DNA from: Cunninghamia lanceolata
Lineage: Eukaryota; Streptophyta; Pinopsida; Cupressales; Cupressaceae
DNA length: 64,000 nucleotides
NCBI GenBank assembly: GCA_027924645.1
Contig: BSBN01000252.1
Span: 1,612,001-1,676,000 of the forward strand
Direction of reading: 5' to 3'
Made by a program: the position numbers and the translations under genes. The first letter of the stretch is position 1; each line of letters begins with the position of its first letter. The notes below the pieces were generated by a model. That model ran no database searches. It saw only the letters and a program-made list of their open reading frames with translations, and was not told the DNA's origin. Below, in pieces: positions 46,052 to 58,126 of the stretch.

Positions 46052-48079
46052 TTTGGCTGAGATTATCATTTGTATTTACTTAAGAAGTTACAGAACTTGA
46101 AGCGATTTTTTTTGAGAAAAATGAATAATCCTACTAGTTTACCATACCATCTGGTTATAAAAAGAAGATAAAAAATTGCTAGGTATGTAAATAGCCTTCA
46201 ATTTTCCATTAGGACCTATTTAGTTTCAACTTTGCAGAAGAATCCCATTAGTGGGTTTGGAGAGAAGGAAAACTTTTGCCAAAAACTGTAAGGTGGAAGG
46301 GAAAGAGTTTGGAGACAAACTATTGGTCTAACTTCTCAACTGTCATGTGCTTAAAACCTCATGAAGTTGAGGATTTGTGACAATGAGACCATGGTGAATT
46401 CAAACTTCATGGTTAATGTGGCACGTAGCATAGTTTAAAGGATAACTCTTGAATTCTTTTGAACTCAACCAGGAAAAAAAATCTTCTAATGTGCAAAAGA
46501 TGAATCATTTTGCTCTCTCATTTTGTGGATTTTCTTGTAACAATTTTGACAAGTTAAATTCTAGGAAATAATATGAATAAGACATTGCTTAGCAAAAAAT
46601 ATTGAAGACTAAGGTAGTTGCAGAATTTTGAAAACCAAGTTGGGGTATCTTGCCAAGTTTTTGTAGCTTAAAAGATTTTGAATAGTAGGAAACTTTGGAA
46701 CTGTTTTTATTCAACCTGCTTTTGATTAAGATAAGCAAGAAACAAGAGTCTTGGTCCCTTTACAAGCAAGCCCCTAGGGCAGATCAAACATGCCTAATAG
46801 GCCAACAACAGCAGAACAACAGCATAGGCACATCAACCCAACTGAAAAACAAAGAAAAGGATCTATACAACACTATATCTCGATCTATCAAAGCTAACTC
46901 CCTTGACTCTAGGGTGTGAAACAACAATAGAGTTAGCAAGTCCTTTCGCTGAACCACTGTCTAGGAAAGCTCAGAGTCAAAATCCATAGAGCGAGGTGAG
47001 ATGGGATCCTCACCTGAAGCCACGACCAAGGAGGTCTCGAGAGGAACCTCAACAGATGCCGTAGCCAGAGAAGTCAAACCAGAAGTAGGCAAATCTGAAG
47101 AAGAAACCGGAGCTAATGAAGTAGCAATCCAGCCCAATGCAGAAGGAGCCGACAAGGGAGCCGAGTTTTTATTTAGCCTATTGCTTGCACACATATTTTT
47201 GCATTCTCAACATAGCAAGATTTTAGTGTGAGTTTTAATATTGAATTGTGTTTGTGCACTCAGACCCACTTGAAAGGTTGATGGTTATTCAAATGAGGCT
47301 TTATTATTTTATTGTTTACGATATTAGAGGAAATTTTGAAAATTTGTTTCAAGGAAGTGTGAAGAATGGCTTAAAATGGCCCACATAAATTACCTCTTAG
47401 GAGAACAGTTTAACCATGGATAGTTGTTGATCCTACTAAAATGACGAGTTGTACAAGCCAAAGTGGATGTTGTGGAGACATAGATAGAGTAGTTGTAGGA
47501 ATGGGTGAAGTGATGTTGAGGATAAATATGAATTTTATAGCATTTGAAGAACATGGCATGAAAAGTTGATCAAAGGCATATCTAAAATGGTGCATTACTA
47601 AGATTGATACCTCCAATTTTGTAGAAGTTGAAATCAAGGGGTTCATAGATTGAATTACAAAGTTGTATATTATGAATGAGTAGATAGAAGATTTTGAGTT
47701 AGATTTACATTCACCTAGTTGGAAGGCTATGCAATTCTTTGATGGAAAGATTTGTAGTTAGAAATAAATGGAAGAGGGAGTCAAAATGTAGAATAAGATG
47801 CTTTCAAAATTAAATAATAAAATTTTCCTTGTAACTATTAGTTGAATTTATCTAAAAAGTTATAGCATTCAAAACAAAACTAGTTGAGTAAAAGATTACA
47901 GTAAAAAATTCTTCAAGTTTGCCATCACACTTGCTCATGTATGAGATGGAGTGAAAATTCCTCAGTATAATGCCCCTAACCACACAAGTGACAAAACAAA
48001 AGAAAATATGGTTGACATTTTTTTTTGCGCTAACAAATGCAACACAATAGTGTATAATGCACACACCCCAATGCGACAC
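46052..48079. other. Gene-less stretch with decayed element traces
   Basis: 46690-46760 on the minus strand resembles a LINE 3' tail. 46970-47170 has an open frame rich in Glu, Ala and Thr on the plus strand and Ser/Pro on the minus strand, unrecognised. About 130 bp near 47690-47820 resembles 45730-45850 (GTGCAATT-TTTGAT and surrounding), a diverged pair. Confidence 0.3.
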
Positions 48080-50390
48080 ACTTCAACTTATAATGAGCTT
48101 GTCTAGTCAGATTCCTCCTTGGGCTACTACTCTGTCTCCTCTAGTTTCTTGCTACTTCTCCCCCCCCTCTTCCTACCCCCCCTTGGGCCTCCCTTTGGTT
48201 TATGTCTCTCATCCCCAAAGTGAACTTCATCCTTTGGTTAGTTGTTTAGGACAAGGTCCTTATTGTAGACAATCTTATCAAGAGAGGATTTTCTTTACCT
48301 TATAGACGTGTCTTGTATGAGGGCAAATCAAAATCTACTCACCACTTGTTTATCAACTGTTATTTTTCTTGGGATGTGTATTACCTTATTCTTTCTTGTT
48401 TTTCCCTCTCTTGGGTGTAGCCTCATCCCTTTTCAACCTCCACTTCTTGTGGCCTTTCTCTTTTCACTCCCCTACTGTTAAGCTATTATGGAACCTTACC
48501 TTCTCCCATGTCCTATAGGGCTTATGGCATGAAAGGAATGCCATAATTTTTAGAGAATCCAAATCCATTATCAATGGGGTGTTCTCTTGAATTGTTTTGA
48601 CCATAAAAGAAAACTTCATTTGTGCTTTTAAGGAAAATTGTGTGTGAGATCCCTCCCATGTCTTCTCCTTCAAACCTAATGGTTTTGGATGGGTAGAATT
48701 TAGGGGTCAATTTTGGTTACTTTCCTTAGAAACATGCCATTTATAGATCCTTTTTTGATGGTCATGACCTGAATCCCCCGATTTAAGTTAAATTTTGAAG
48801 GGGCTTCCGATGGTAACATGGGGCCTTTTGGAGTAGGTGGTGTTATCAGGAATCATCTTAGAAGAGTTTAGGGTTCTTTCTTCATCCACCTGGGTACTCA
48901 AGCCAATCATTTTGTTGAAGCTTATGTCACCTTCAATGGAATTTTTGTTTGCTAGAGTATTGGGTTTGCAACATTTGGAAGTTGAGGAGGATTCATTGAA
49001 CATAATCAATTATCTTCTTAAAACTCACACCCCTAGCTAGTCTATCTCTAACTTGATTGAAGATTCTATCAATATGTTAGATTCCTTTCCCAAGGTGAAA
49101 ATTAAACATGTATACCATGAAGGTAATCACGTAGTGGACTATTTTGCTAACTAGGGGATTCTAATGAAGTTATTTCCTTAATTGATAATGATTTCCCATG
49201 TATTGAGTGATGTGAGACCTCCAACTCTTCCCTTCCTTGAAGAGTTAATGATTAACATGAATTATTATCATGAAAGTATTTGGATAATCAAGAAGCTTCT
49301 TCTTGCCCTTTTGCAAGAACCTAATTCGAATAGAAACTTCATTCTAGATTTCTTTCTCTAATGTGCCTCATCTATGGTTATCCAAGAGAACTTTTATGGT
49401 TGCCAAGTTGTCTCAAGGTTTAATCTTCACGGGGGGCAAAAGGAATTGAGTGGAGCTCAATTCCTCTGAAATGGTGAAATGTAATGTTGCTTCATGAAGG
49501 ATCTTGAGAAAAGGAGGGATAACCAAATACATAAAGAGAATTAAGTGGCATGACCCCACAATATCCATTGAATTTTTTAGAAATTGGGACTCATGGGTGG
49601 TGAAAATGAAAGGAGTCAAATTTCAGGTTTTCAAAGACTTCATTGCTTAGGTGATTGGTCTCTCAAAAAAGGGTATGAAGGTCTTCAAAGATAGGAGAAA
49701 CAAAGATGAGGCCCTCGCTTCTTTCTTGAGAAATGGTGAGCAATTGAAGCATATTCATAATGGCTTCACCTGTCTTCCTTGCCATGTCTTTGGGATGAAT
49801 CACCTTGCAACTTATTAGGTATGTTACCCTTGAACGTGGGTTCCAATCTATGTACTCTTTTCACTTAACTCTTTTGTTCCATATCCATCATGCTTATCAT
49901 GTTAGCTTCAGGTTCTTTCTATTATCTTCCCTTGAGCATTTGGTTTTGGAATTCAAACATGGCATTGGCTTCACTCCCATACACTAATCCTTAATTTTGT
50001 TATTGGTTAATCACACCCTTACCTATAAGCCCTTCCATGCCTTGTACCCCACTAACCCACCTTTAACCCACCATTCCCTTGTCAAACCCCCTCACAAAAA
50101 AATAAATCTAACCCAGGTCTGGAAGACTTTGTTTCCAAAAAAGTTCATTCCAAAGCCTCCCTCCCCTCAACTGTCCTTTCCCCACCTAACTTCGGTTTAG
50201 ATGTTGCTTGGGTGGTAAAAATTTAATAGGGGTGATTCTTCAAAAATCTATGTTAAGGATTCATACTTCCATGAGGAGTTTTACCCTATCTCCAAATCAA
50301 ATGAGAAGAGTATTGGTTCTCCAATCCGCACTTCAGTAAAATCTAAAAGACAAGACAAATTCTATGCTCAAAACTACTGAAAGATTGGGT
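48080..50390 (+). pseudogene. Second L1-type LINE, heavily decayed: zf-RVT, RNase H, additional ORF
   Basis: Shifting frames show RGF/LPYRRVLYEGKSK and HHLFINC (zf-RVT region), then RNase H with LNFEG, GVGGVIRNHLRRV, VEEDSLNIINYLL and VYHEGNHVVDYF (about 48780-49150). After this, 49400-49800 matches the additional ORF of the first LINE (KFQVFKDFIA, GLSKKGMKVFKD). The reading goes further than in the first copy, to about 50390, with SFHLTLLFHIHHAYH, FLLSSLEHLVLEF and LILLLVNHTLTY. Many stops and shifts. Endonuclease and reverse transcriptase were not found, so it is 5'-truncated. Confidence 0.65.
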
Positions 50391-50988
50391 CAAGGAATGA
50401 GAGAGATTTCACACTTCTCTCCACTACACTTCAGGCTCTGCAAGACCTAGGTGGGTTCCCATTTATAACACTGGATGCAATTTAACAACAAAATTGAAAC
50501 AAAGTGGCTAGCAGATGAAAGGCTTCATATATATTGACAAAGATTTATATAGTTGAGCACATGGAAAACTCATTCCTTGTAATCCCTCAAGGCTTTCGTA
50601 TGAAACTTGGAAATAATTACAAATAAATTACAAGTGGCTTAAGATTGATTGGTCCCTGTCATGGGCTATAGAGTTATAATGTCATGCATTTTACATCACA
50701 ACATTTAAACATACCCTGATGGTTAGTTGAAGTATTATCACCTTATGATAATAAGACCTCCTAAAGCCTACAATTCAACCATACTTAGTAATCTATTTGA
50801 AATTATAATACTCCCATTATTCTCAAGCAAGCATTTACACTATCCCTTCAATGAAAAGCAAACCTTGAGAAAAACTCAGTACAATAAGTGTGCATGAAGA
50901 ATTCCATAATCCTTGATTATTTCATTCATAGAGCATTGTATTTCAAAGCTGGAGACAATTACATAGCAGTATGTATTCATATATGCAT
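50391..50988. other. No gene seen; flank of an LTR
   Basis: AT-rich sequence with no ORF or repeat of note, between the second LINE and the LTR start. Confidence 0.35.
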
Positions 50989-51099
50989 TGTAGACACCTA
51001 AAATTGTCCATATCTTACAACATCACCTTGTCGACATATTGAGTAAGACATCTTGCAACATTTTGTTCTAGGACCATTACATCCCTTTCATTAGCCAAT

Positions 51100-51690
51100 T
51101 AATTAATTAAATTATATTTATTTAATTAATCTCCCATCCTAATCCAATTTATCCCATTATCGAATTAATTAAATAAATCATATTTATTTAATTAATCTCC
51201 CACCTTGCCGATAAGGGCGTGGTTCGGTGGTTAAGTTGCTCTGTTGTAGTGGCGGCCACCAGAGTTCAAACACTCGCTGGGCCAACAAGCTCGTAGGCTT
51301 TACGCCTTCGTTGGGCCAACGAGCTCGCAGGTTTGAAGTGTTCTTGCTAGGGGATCAGGTCCCCCGTGTTGTGGCCTCACCGGTTCATTGCTCCGGGCAA
51401 AAGCATTCGCGTGGAGCCGGATGACATGTCGCACCAGCGTCACCGGTCACGTTAAAAAGTTTACTAGGCGCATTATCTTTTAAAAAAAAATTAATCTCCT
51501 ATCTTTCTTCTAATTTAAATAAATACAATATTTATTTAAATTAGCCCTCTCCCATTTTCCAGCTAATTTAAATAAAATATTTGAATTAGTCCTCACCTTT
51601 CACCACAATCCAACACATGTCCCATACTACATTCTTCATTTAATGCCTTCGCATGTCCAACTAATTTAAATAATTCTATTATTTAAATTA
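51100..51690. repeat. Array of about five AT-rich perfect palindromes in the LTR U3
   Basis: 51164-51196 has perfect 15-bp arms (ATTAATTAAATAAAT) around CAT. 51510-51544 has perfect 16-bp arms (CTAATTTAAATAAATA) around CAA. A third near 51660-51690 has CTAATTTAAATAAT-type arms around TCT. Arms differ between units yet each unit is self-complementary. Linkers are C-rich (CTCCCATCC, GCCCTCTC). Confidence 0.85.
51207..51489 (+). mobile_element. tRNA-derived SINE
   Basis: About 283 bp beginning GCCGATAAGGGCG. A-box-like TGGTTCGGTGG at 51220-51230 and B-box-like AGAGTTCAAACAC about 40 bp later are the internal RNA polymerase III promoter of tRNA-type SINEs. It ends in TTTTAAAAAAAAA. Flanks ATTAATCTCCCACCTT (51191-51206) and ATTAATCTCCTATCTT (51490-51505) match at 14 of 16. 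It is GC-rich against AT-rich surroundings. Part of the flank similarity could come from the repeated linker of the host array. Confidence 0.75.
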
Positions 51691-51828
51691 GGTCATCCCT
51701 ATTCTTATCCGCATACTTGTCACATGACTACAACTCCTTATGGAGTGGGAAACTCTATTCAATCTCAACCGTCCACATCGCTCAAATCAACTTTCAATCA
51801 TAGCCCTTCATTCAAATCACTCATCTCC

Positions 51829-51835
51829 TATAAAT
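51829..51835 (+). promoter_or_regulatory. TATA box of the 50989-52154 LTR
   Basis: TATAAAT in CTCCTATAAATCAACC, 140 bp downstream of the palindrome array, in the same place as in the 6910-8652 LTR. Confidence 0.5.
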
Positions 51836-52154
51836 CAACCCTCATCCAAGCCATTTGGGGGATCCATTTGCAAGTAGCCTCATGCTGTCGAAATGATTCT
51901 TGATCTCCATTCTCATTTATCTTCAATCTAATGTTGTGTTGCTGAAATAGTGAGCAATCAACATTCATCCTTCGATATTTTGCATTCCTATGCAAGATTG
52001 CGAAGAGCAATGGAAGAGAGCCAAGCTTAGCATAGAGATTTGGTTTTGGTTTGCTTTGTCATTTGGATTTCTATCTCTATCTTGTACTCCATTGTGCTGT
52101 TAGGGTTCAATATTGCTCTTTGTGATTCATAGCTCTGATTTTTCCCCTAATACA

Positions 52155-53518
52155 TTTGGTGAACCCGACATGAATCTAACGTTTTTTGTCAAGTTCTTGT
52201 GATCAAGTTTTGCAGGTGATCACCTGAGCCAAAACAGACCTCGCCGTTTGGTCCGCGACGCTTGCAGGCAGAAAATGACATAAAATTTGACATATTTTGC
52301 TAACTGTGAATTTTTGAAATTTTTTTAGGACAATTTGTACAGTACGGATTCGTATAGTATGTACCCACTGTACGGTCTGCAACAACATACAATCTCACCA
52401 TTTCTGCCTGTGTTTGTTTGTAGGTCAAGGTTTAACAGTATTGTCGATTTAGGGTTTTTCTGGTTTTCGACTGGTATCATTTGCAAACCCTCCGTCGACA
52501 TGCACATTACATCACTATTGACACTTTAAAACCCCGCTCACCATTGCCAAATCCCATCGCAACCTTTTTAATTTTCTGTTGCCTCCTCCATTTAGCTCCC
52601 ACTCACTGCTTAGTCACAGTCGCTGTTACCTGTCGCCGCTCCTCATATCTGCTGGTCGCCTCCCCTAAACACCCATCGACTGCCAAAACTCGACCTTCAC
52701 TAAATCTGTGGTCGCCACCTTTAGGCATTGCCGCTAGTTTTGATCACGGTCGCCACTTCCTGAAAACCCTTACTGCCACTTGTAAAAGCCTTCAGTCGAC
52801 CGCTTAAATCCTAACTATGGACCTTTTGGGTCTTTGTGAACCTTTGGGACGTGGTCATGTCTATGACCAAAGGGCCGAGGGGCTATAAGCCTTCGACCCC
52901 TTTTTAATTTTGCCTCTTCTCAACCCTCGCTCATATGGGAGACCAAGGGCGCCGCTAAGCCCTAATAGTTAAACTAACTGCCAACCGTAACTGCATACAT
53001 GTGATCATATTTGCCATTAACTGCTAGCGGTTTTCTCTAGGCAGCCAGGCTTGCCCTTCACCTCCTCAAGCCCTAGAAGGACATTTTTTTTTTCTTTTCT
53101 TCATAACTTTTGCAAACATGTCAAAATTTTGTGAAACGAGCGATGTTGCGAAGCTGCTTTGCCCAGCTTCGCTATGGCGAGGACTTCATTAGGTGAATGT
53201 ATCATTTTTATCAGGTATTTCTCAGTCAAAGTCAACCTTAGTTTTGAACTTCAAATGCTTATAACTTGAGCAATTTTTATTAGATTTTGACAATTTTTTT
53301 TTCAAACAACATAGAATTTCATGAACTTTTTGATGATGCTATTCATTTTGCTATAATTGATCATTTTTGTCAGATTTTTATTAGATTGCCATTTTTCACA
53401 TAACACATTCCTTTTGGTCAACAGAGTCCCTTTTCATGAAAAGATTCATAGTTCGAAACTTATACTCTAAGACATCTCTAAGGTTTTCCTTGTTCATTAT
53501 CGTCTATATAATAAAGTC
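52155..53518 (+). other. Leader between LTR and polyprotein, primer-site-like start
   Basis: Begins TTTGGTGAACCCGACATG directly after the LTR, primer-binding-site position, tRNA not assigned. Then a 1.36-kb stretch without a plausible ORF; 52620-52810 repeats GGTCGCCAC/CTGTCGCC words. A GC-rich segment near 52800-53080 and an AT-rich segment follow before the ATG at 53519. Confidence 0.45.
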
Positions 53519-56500
53519 ATGCCATTGATGATAAATCCTAAAAGAGCTCAAGGTTTAGAAGGTCTGTCTACCCTTTGGACCTCTTCAAGTGATAGTACTC
53601 AGTTAACAGCCCCCAAGATTGTTAGACATAAGGATATTAAAATGCCAGAGGAATGGGCTGTTGAGCTATGGGATTCAGAAAATGTAGAAGCAACAAATGA
53701 GGGTAACAGTAGTCGATTGAGAGGCATCTCAATTGAGGAATTAGATGACCAGGCTGTCATAAGGTTTGCTGGAAGTTCTCAATCCAGATCTCGACCTCCT
53801 AGCCGAGAATCAGAATCTACTTCACCGTCCCTAAGTCGAGAAGTATTTTTTAATTACAATTAGCCTAGTCTTTCTGTAGCAACCCTGCCATCTGTGTTGC
53901 CTCGATCCCAATCTGTTCGTTTGCAACCTAGTAAAGGTTTTGAAAGTCTTTTTAAAGTACCTTCTGTCAGTAGAAACTCCAGCTTCCCAGAAACTTCAAA
54001 GACCACCTATAACCATCAAAAATTTTCAGAATTAGAAAATGGTCTATTTAAGTGTGAAGATTGTTCTTTTGTCTTCCCGCCAAAGTCCGGAAAAGTCAGG
54101 ATGATGTCTGCTATATCTGTGGCCATGCCTGAACAGAGTATAGAGGAAGAAAACCTAAAAGTAGTGGGAACTCCAGGAGGTGCCTGTACAATACCTGGTA
54201 GGATACCCCCTTTTCATGATTTTATGTTAATTGATACTTTAGGTAAGTATAAAGTAAACTGCTGGCCTTTACATGTCTTCCCAATAGGAGACAATGCCCC
54301 TAGCCAAAGTAACCTGTTAAATTGGACAAACCTGTGTCTTAGAAAGTCTTTACTGTTAGTAGAAGATAGGAAAAAGTGGGCAGAGATAGAAGCAGTAAAA
54401 TCACAAAAGGCACATCTCAGTCATCAGGAGAATTTCCATACAGTTGTTCAGATTCTAGAAAAAACTAGAAAAAAGGCTTACTGACGAGTGGGCTTCCACT
54501 GTCAAAACAGCTCTCTTAGAACTGAAGGAAAGCTATGATCAGTTTAGACACAAGTCTGAAATATGGAAAATTGAACATGACGCTGCCTTTGAAAGACAGC
54601 GAGATCATTTCCTCAAAGTCCGCAATGAGTTAAAGTTAGAAATGGATGTGCTAGGTTCACAATTAAATGGAACTGATCTCCATGTGAAACATAATGGCCA
54701 ACGCATCAATGAAATGCAAGATGAATTTCATTCCCTGCATCAAAGTCAGTTAGAAATAAGAGATACTGTCAGAACTGAATCTTCTGACATACAGGCCACT
54801 ATAAAAAATGAATCTGTTACAATTCAAACCACAGCCTTGTCAGCCAGACAGGTTGTCAAGATAAAAAAATTTCCTGCAAGTTCAAAAGGATATCTAAAAG
54901 CTCAATATGAAGGACCTCACCTTCAGCCAAAAGTTTCCTTCACTGAAGAACCTAAGGTTTTTAATCCTCAGACAGGATTATATGAAGAGCCACAGGAGGC
55001 TCAACCTCCTTCTCATGGAACTGTTCAAATGGCTCGAGGTTCAGGAAACACTCCCGTCAATAATGATCCTTTCAAGAACATCCAGACATATAAGGCTGAT
55101 ACGCCTCCCTTAGTAAATTTTGATAAACTCGAAGTATTGGAAAATACTCGAGGAATTGATGCTATGCGGTCATGGATAACTAATTACATAGCTACTAATG
55201 CAGATGCAGATGAAAAGGAAGTTATCAAGCAAGCTCTCAATGCAATGACCGGAACAACAAAGCATGTATGGGATCGTCTGGAAGATGACTATAAAGAACA
55301 GCTTTTAGATAGAGGCACTGATCAGGTATGTGCTCAACTGCTCAGAATGTTTGTAGGTAAAAGAGATGTTATGGAGAAACTAGAATATCAGAAGTTCATA
55401 AAGAACAAATGCAAAGATCTCCGTGACTTCAACAAGTTCTGTAAAGAGCAGTATGGACATTTTTATCTTTCTGGTCATGAGAAAAATCATGATCTAATGT
55501 ATACAACTTTCTTGAAAAGCTTTGGCCCTACTATAGGAGAATTCTATCATAAAAAGGTTTTGGAAAATATGATAGCTGAAGGAATAGAAATGAAAGAAGT
55601 TACCTTCCCACAGTTAGTCCAGTTCTTAGAGCAAATTAATACTGACATCTGTGATGAAGCTAAAGCTAAAAAGGAGATTAAACGTGTACAGCCAATACTG
55701 TCCACCACTATATGCTCCAAGCTTAATAATGAAGAAAAAGACTCCTGTGAAGGATGCTATAAAGAAAAATCTCGGAAAAAATATAAGAAGGACAAAATCC
55801 GAGATTATAAAGACAAGGGCTCAAAGAAGAAAAAGAAAGGTTTCTTCAGGAAGAAAGATAAAAGAAAAAAGGGAACAAAATGGAAGCCAACCTGTTATAT
55901 TTGTAAAGGTGATCATTATGCAAACAAGTGTCCCGAAAAGAAAAAGAAGAAAGGAAAGGGAAAGATGCGAGCTGCAAAAGCTCACGGTGTGACTAAGGAC
56001 CATGTCTATATAGATGGTTACCCATCTGATTCTGAAGACATAGTTCTTCCTTCCAGTTCAGAATACTCTGAGTCTGATTCAGATACAGACTCCTCTTATC
56101 ATTCAGCTTCTGGAGAAGTGTCAGCTAAGATGAATCAGATAAGGCAATCTAAATCTGATTCTTCTGAAGAAAGCTCCGGCAGCAAAATTTCTTTCTACTG
56201 CTGCATGTTTCGAGATAGCTCCCGAAATGAATTGGATCAGATAGTTGATTAGATAGTTCAGATTGAGGCCAAACTACATGAAATGAATATGGGGCCAGAA
56301 ACATGGAAAAAGCTGACAGCAAAGTTGGAACAGCTTAAAGCCAGAAAATTTTATTTGCTCCAGAAACGAGATGCAAGTCGGGCATTCACTAGAACGTCAC
56401 AAGTGCAAGAAAGGTCTCATGGATATCGCCCTTCTCCATGGTATCCTCGTGGTGTTACTCCTACCGACTCTGCAATAATTTCTTCTCAAAGGACTTTTAC

Positions 56501-58126
56501 TTCAACTGTACCTCTCCCAGAGCGAGGAATTCTTGAAGCCCCAGCTCCAGGAAGTATGGCTAGGCGACTATGGCGTCGTCAAAGAAAAGATTTTCTTCTT
56601 AAGGTAATATCTCAAGCCCAAGCTGAAATTCTAGAACTTGAAGAAGAAGAAAATGCTTGCTTGAATGAAGAAGTAGAATCCTCTCCTGAGTTGGATAAAT
56701 TTATAAATCGTTTTAACTCTACTGGTTCAGTTAAGTTGTCAACTCCCAGTAGTCTTAGAGAAAACCAACTCTTTTGTGAAGAAAAACCATATAGTCCTCT
56801 TGTGTCTAGGACTCTAGAAGAACTTCCTTCATCTCCGTCCTCCACTCATATCCGAAGTCCAACTCTTATCCGTTCGAAGGAAGAACCTCTTGAAGAAAGT
56901 GATCCCCTTAGATATCTTAGCGATGAAGCTTGTATGGGATCTCCAGTCCAGGAAACTGGATCCAGCAGTCGGGTCAATATGTTTAAATCTTATTGTCGAA
57001 CCTCCAAGATAACCTCAATCTGCCCCGCTGTTATTTTGACTATACATTTCAAAGGAATCCTAGGATATCCTTTAGCTTTTCTAATTGATACAGGTGCAGA
57101 TTTAAATCTGGCACGTAAAAATGCTTTCCCTGAAGATGCCTGGAAAAAAGGATCCACAAAAATTACTTTTGCTAATCAAGAAACCGAAGGTAGTTCCTTT
57201 TTATGCATTGCCCCTGTCCAAGTCGGATTTGAAGATTTTCCTACCAATGTTTTATTTGTCCAATATGAGGTAGAAGATTATGATGGTGTTTTAGGAAGCA
57301 ATGCCATAAGAGAATGGGAACCTTTTATCATTGACAAAGAATTTTTGCTTTTAAAAGGGCTGTATCAATTACCTAGGGTCTATCAGTCCCTCTCTTTCTC
57401 CACAATCACCACTAAGGAAAACGCTAAGCGTAAGAAACCCATGAACCAAGCCTGGTTAGCCAAACAGTTTCAAGACCGAGAAAATATGATTGCTGAGCTC
57501 AAAGCTGCTTTTAATGATACTGTTATGACCAAAGATTTGTCTAAACATCAACACAGTCTCACCTGTGATTTACCTCTAAAGAAAGATGTTGATGGAAATG
57601 AGCTTCTGCCAAAAGCCAAAGCCAATTATTTTCTGATGTCTGCGGCTGAAACTGTTATTTGTCAAAAGGAAATTCAGTCTCTTTTAGAGCAAGGTTTTAT
57701 TCAGGTCTCAAATTCCCCATTTTCCTGTCATGCAATGTATGTGCCCAAGGTTGATGAAAATGGAGTTGAATTACCTGAAAAACATTTAGTTGTGAATTAT
57801 AAACCTTTGAATGAGTGTCTTGTTGACCATCGACACCCTCTTCCCAGCAAAGATCATATTTGGCAATCCATCCAGGGTAGCAATGTTTATTCCAAGTTTG
57901 ATCTTACTAAAGGATACTGGCAAATTAGTCTTAAGTCTAAGGATTTCTTTAAAACTGCTTTCTCAGTTCCACAGGGTTTATATGAATGGAAAGTTCTTCC
58001 CTTTGGCATTAAAACTGCTCCTTCCATTTTTCAGCAAAAAATGGATGTTATTTTTCGCCCTTTTGCCAAATTCATTCAACCCTATATTGATGATATCCTT
58101 GTATTTAGCCAAGAAATGACCTCTCA
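53519..58126 (+). pseudogene. Endogenous pararetrovirus-like (Caulimoviridae-type) polyprotein, broken: coat-protein-like, protease, reverse transcriptase
   Basis: One reading path from the ATG at 53519 is interrupted by a TAG at 53861, a frameshift in an A-run near 54470, and a TAG at 56250. In order: a Ser/Arg-rich N-terminal part; a coiled-coil-like segment (54480-54850); a capsid-like helical region (55100-55680); a Lys-rich tract with a zinc knuckle CX2CX4HX4C at 55893-55931; an acidic Ser-rich tail; an aspartic protease with DTGAD at 57087; and reverse transcriptase with VVNYKPLN, APSIFQ and YIDD at 58083-58094. VNYK and APSIFQ are typical of plant pararetroviruses rather than of plant Ty3 elements. 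It ends abruptly after YIDD; no RNase H. No movement-protein domain was recognised. Confidence 0.8.

Larger units (their letters stand above)
50989..52154 (+). mobile_element. LTR of a plus-strand LTR retrotransposon, with palindrome array and a SINE
   Basis: Starts TGTAGACACCTAAAATTG (compare 6910) and ends CTAATACA directly before TTTGGTGAACCC. It is 1166 bp, of which 299 bp is the SINE plus duplication. Order: palindromes 51100-51690, TATA box 51829-51835, R/U5, CA. The matching 3' LTR was not found in the window. Confidence 0.65.

Noticed and set aside
51207..51290. A functional tRNA gene
   Set aside because: A- and B-box-like sequences are present, but there is no cloverleaf with a matching acceptor stem; the A tail and flanking duplication identify a SINE.
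52472..52479. TGGTATCA as a tRNA-Met primer site for the pararetrovirus-like polyprotein
   Set aside because: Only eight bases match before divergence (TGGTATCATTTGC), and there is a better positioned primer-site-like sequence right after the LTR at 52155.
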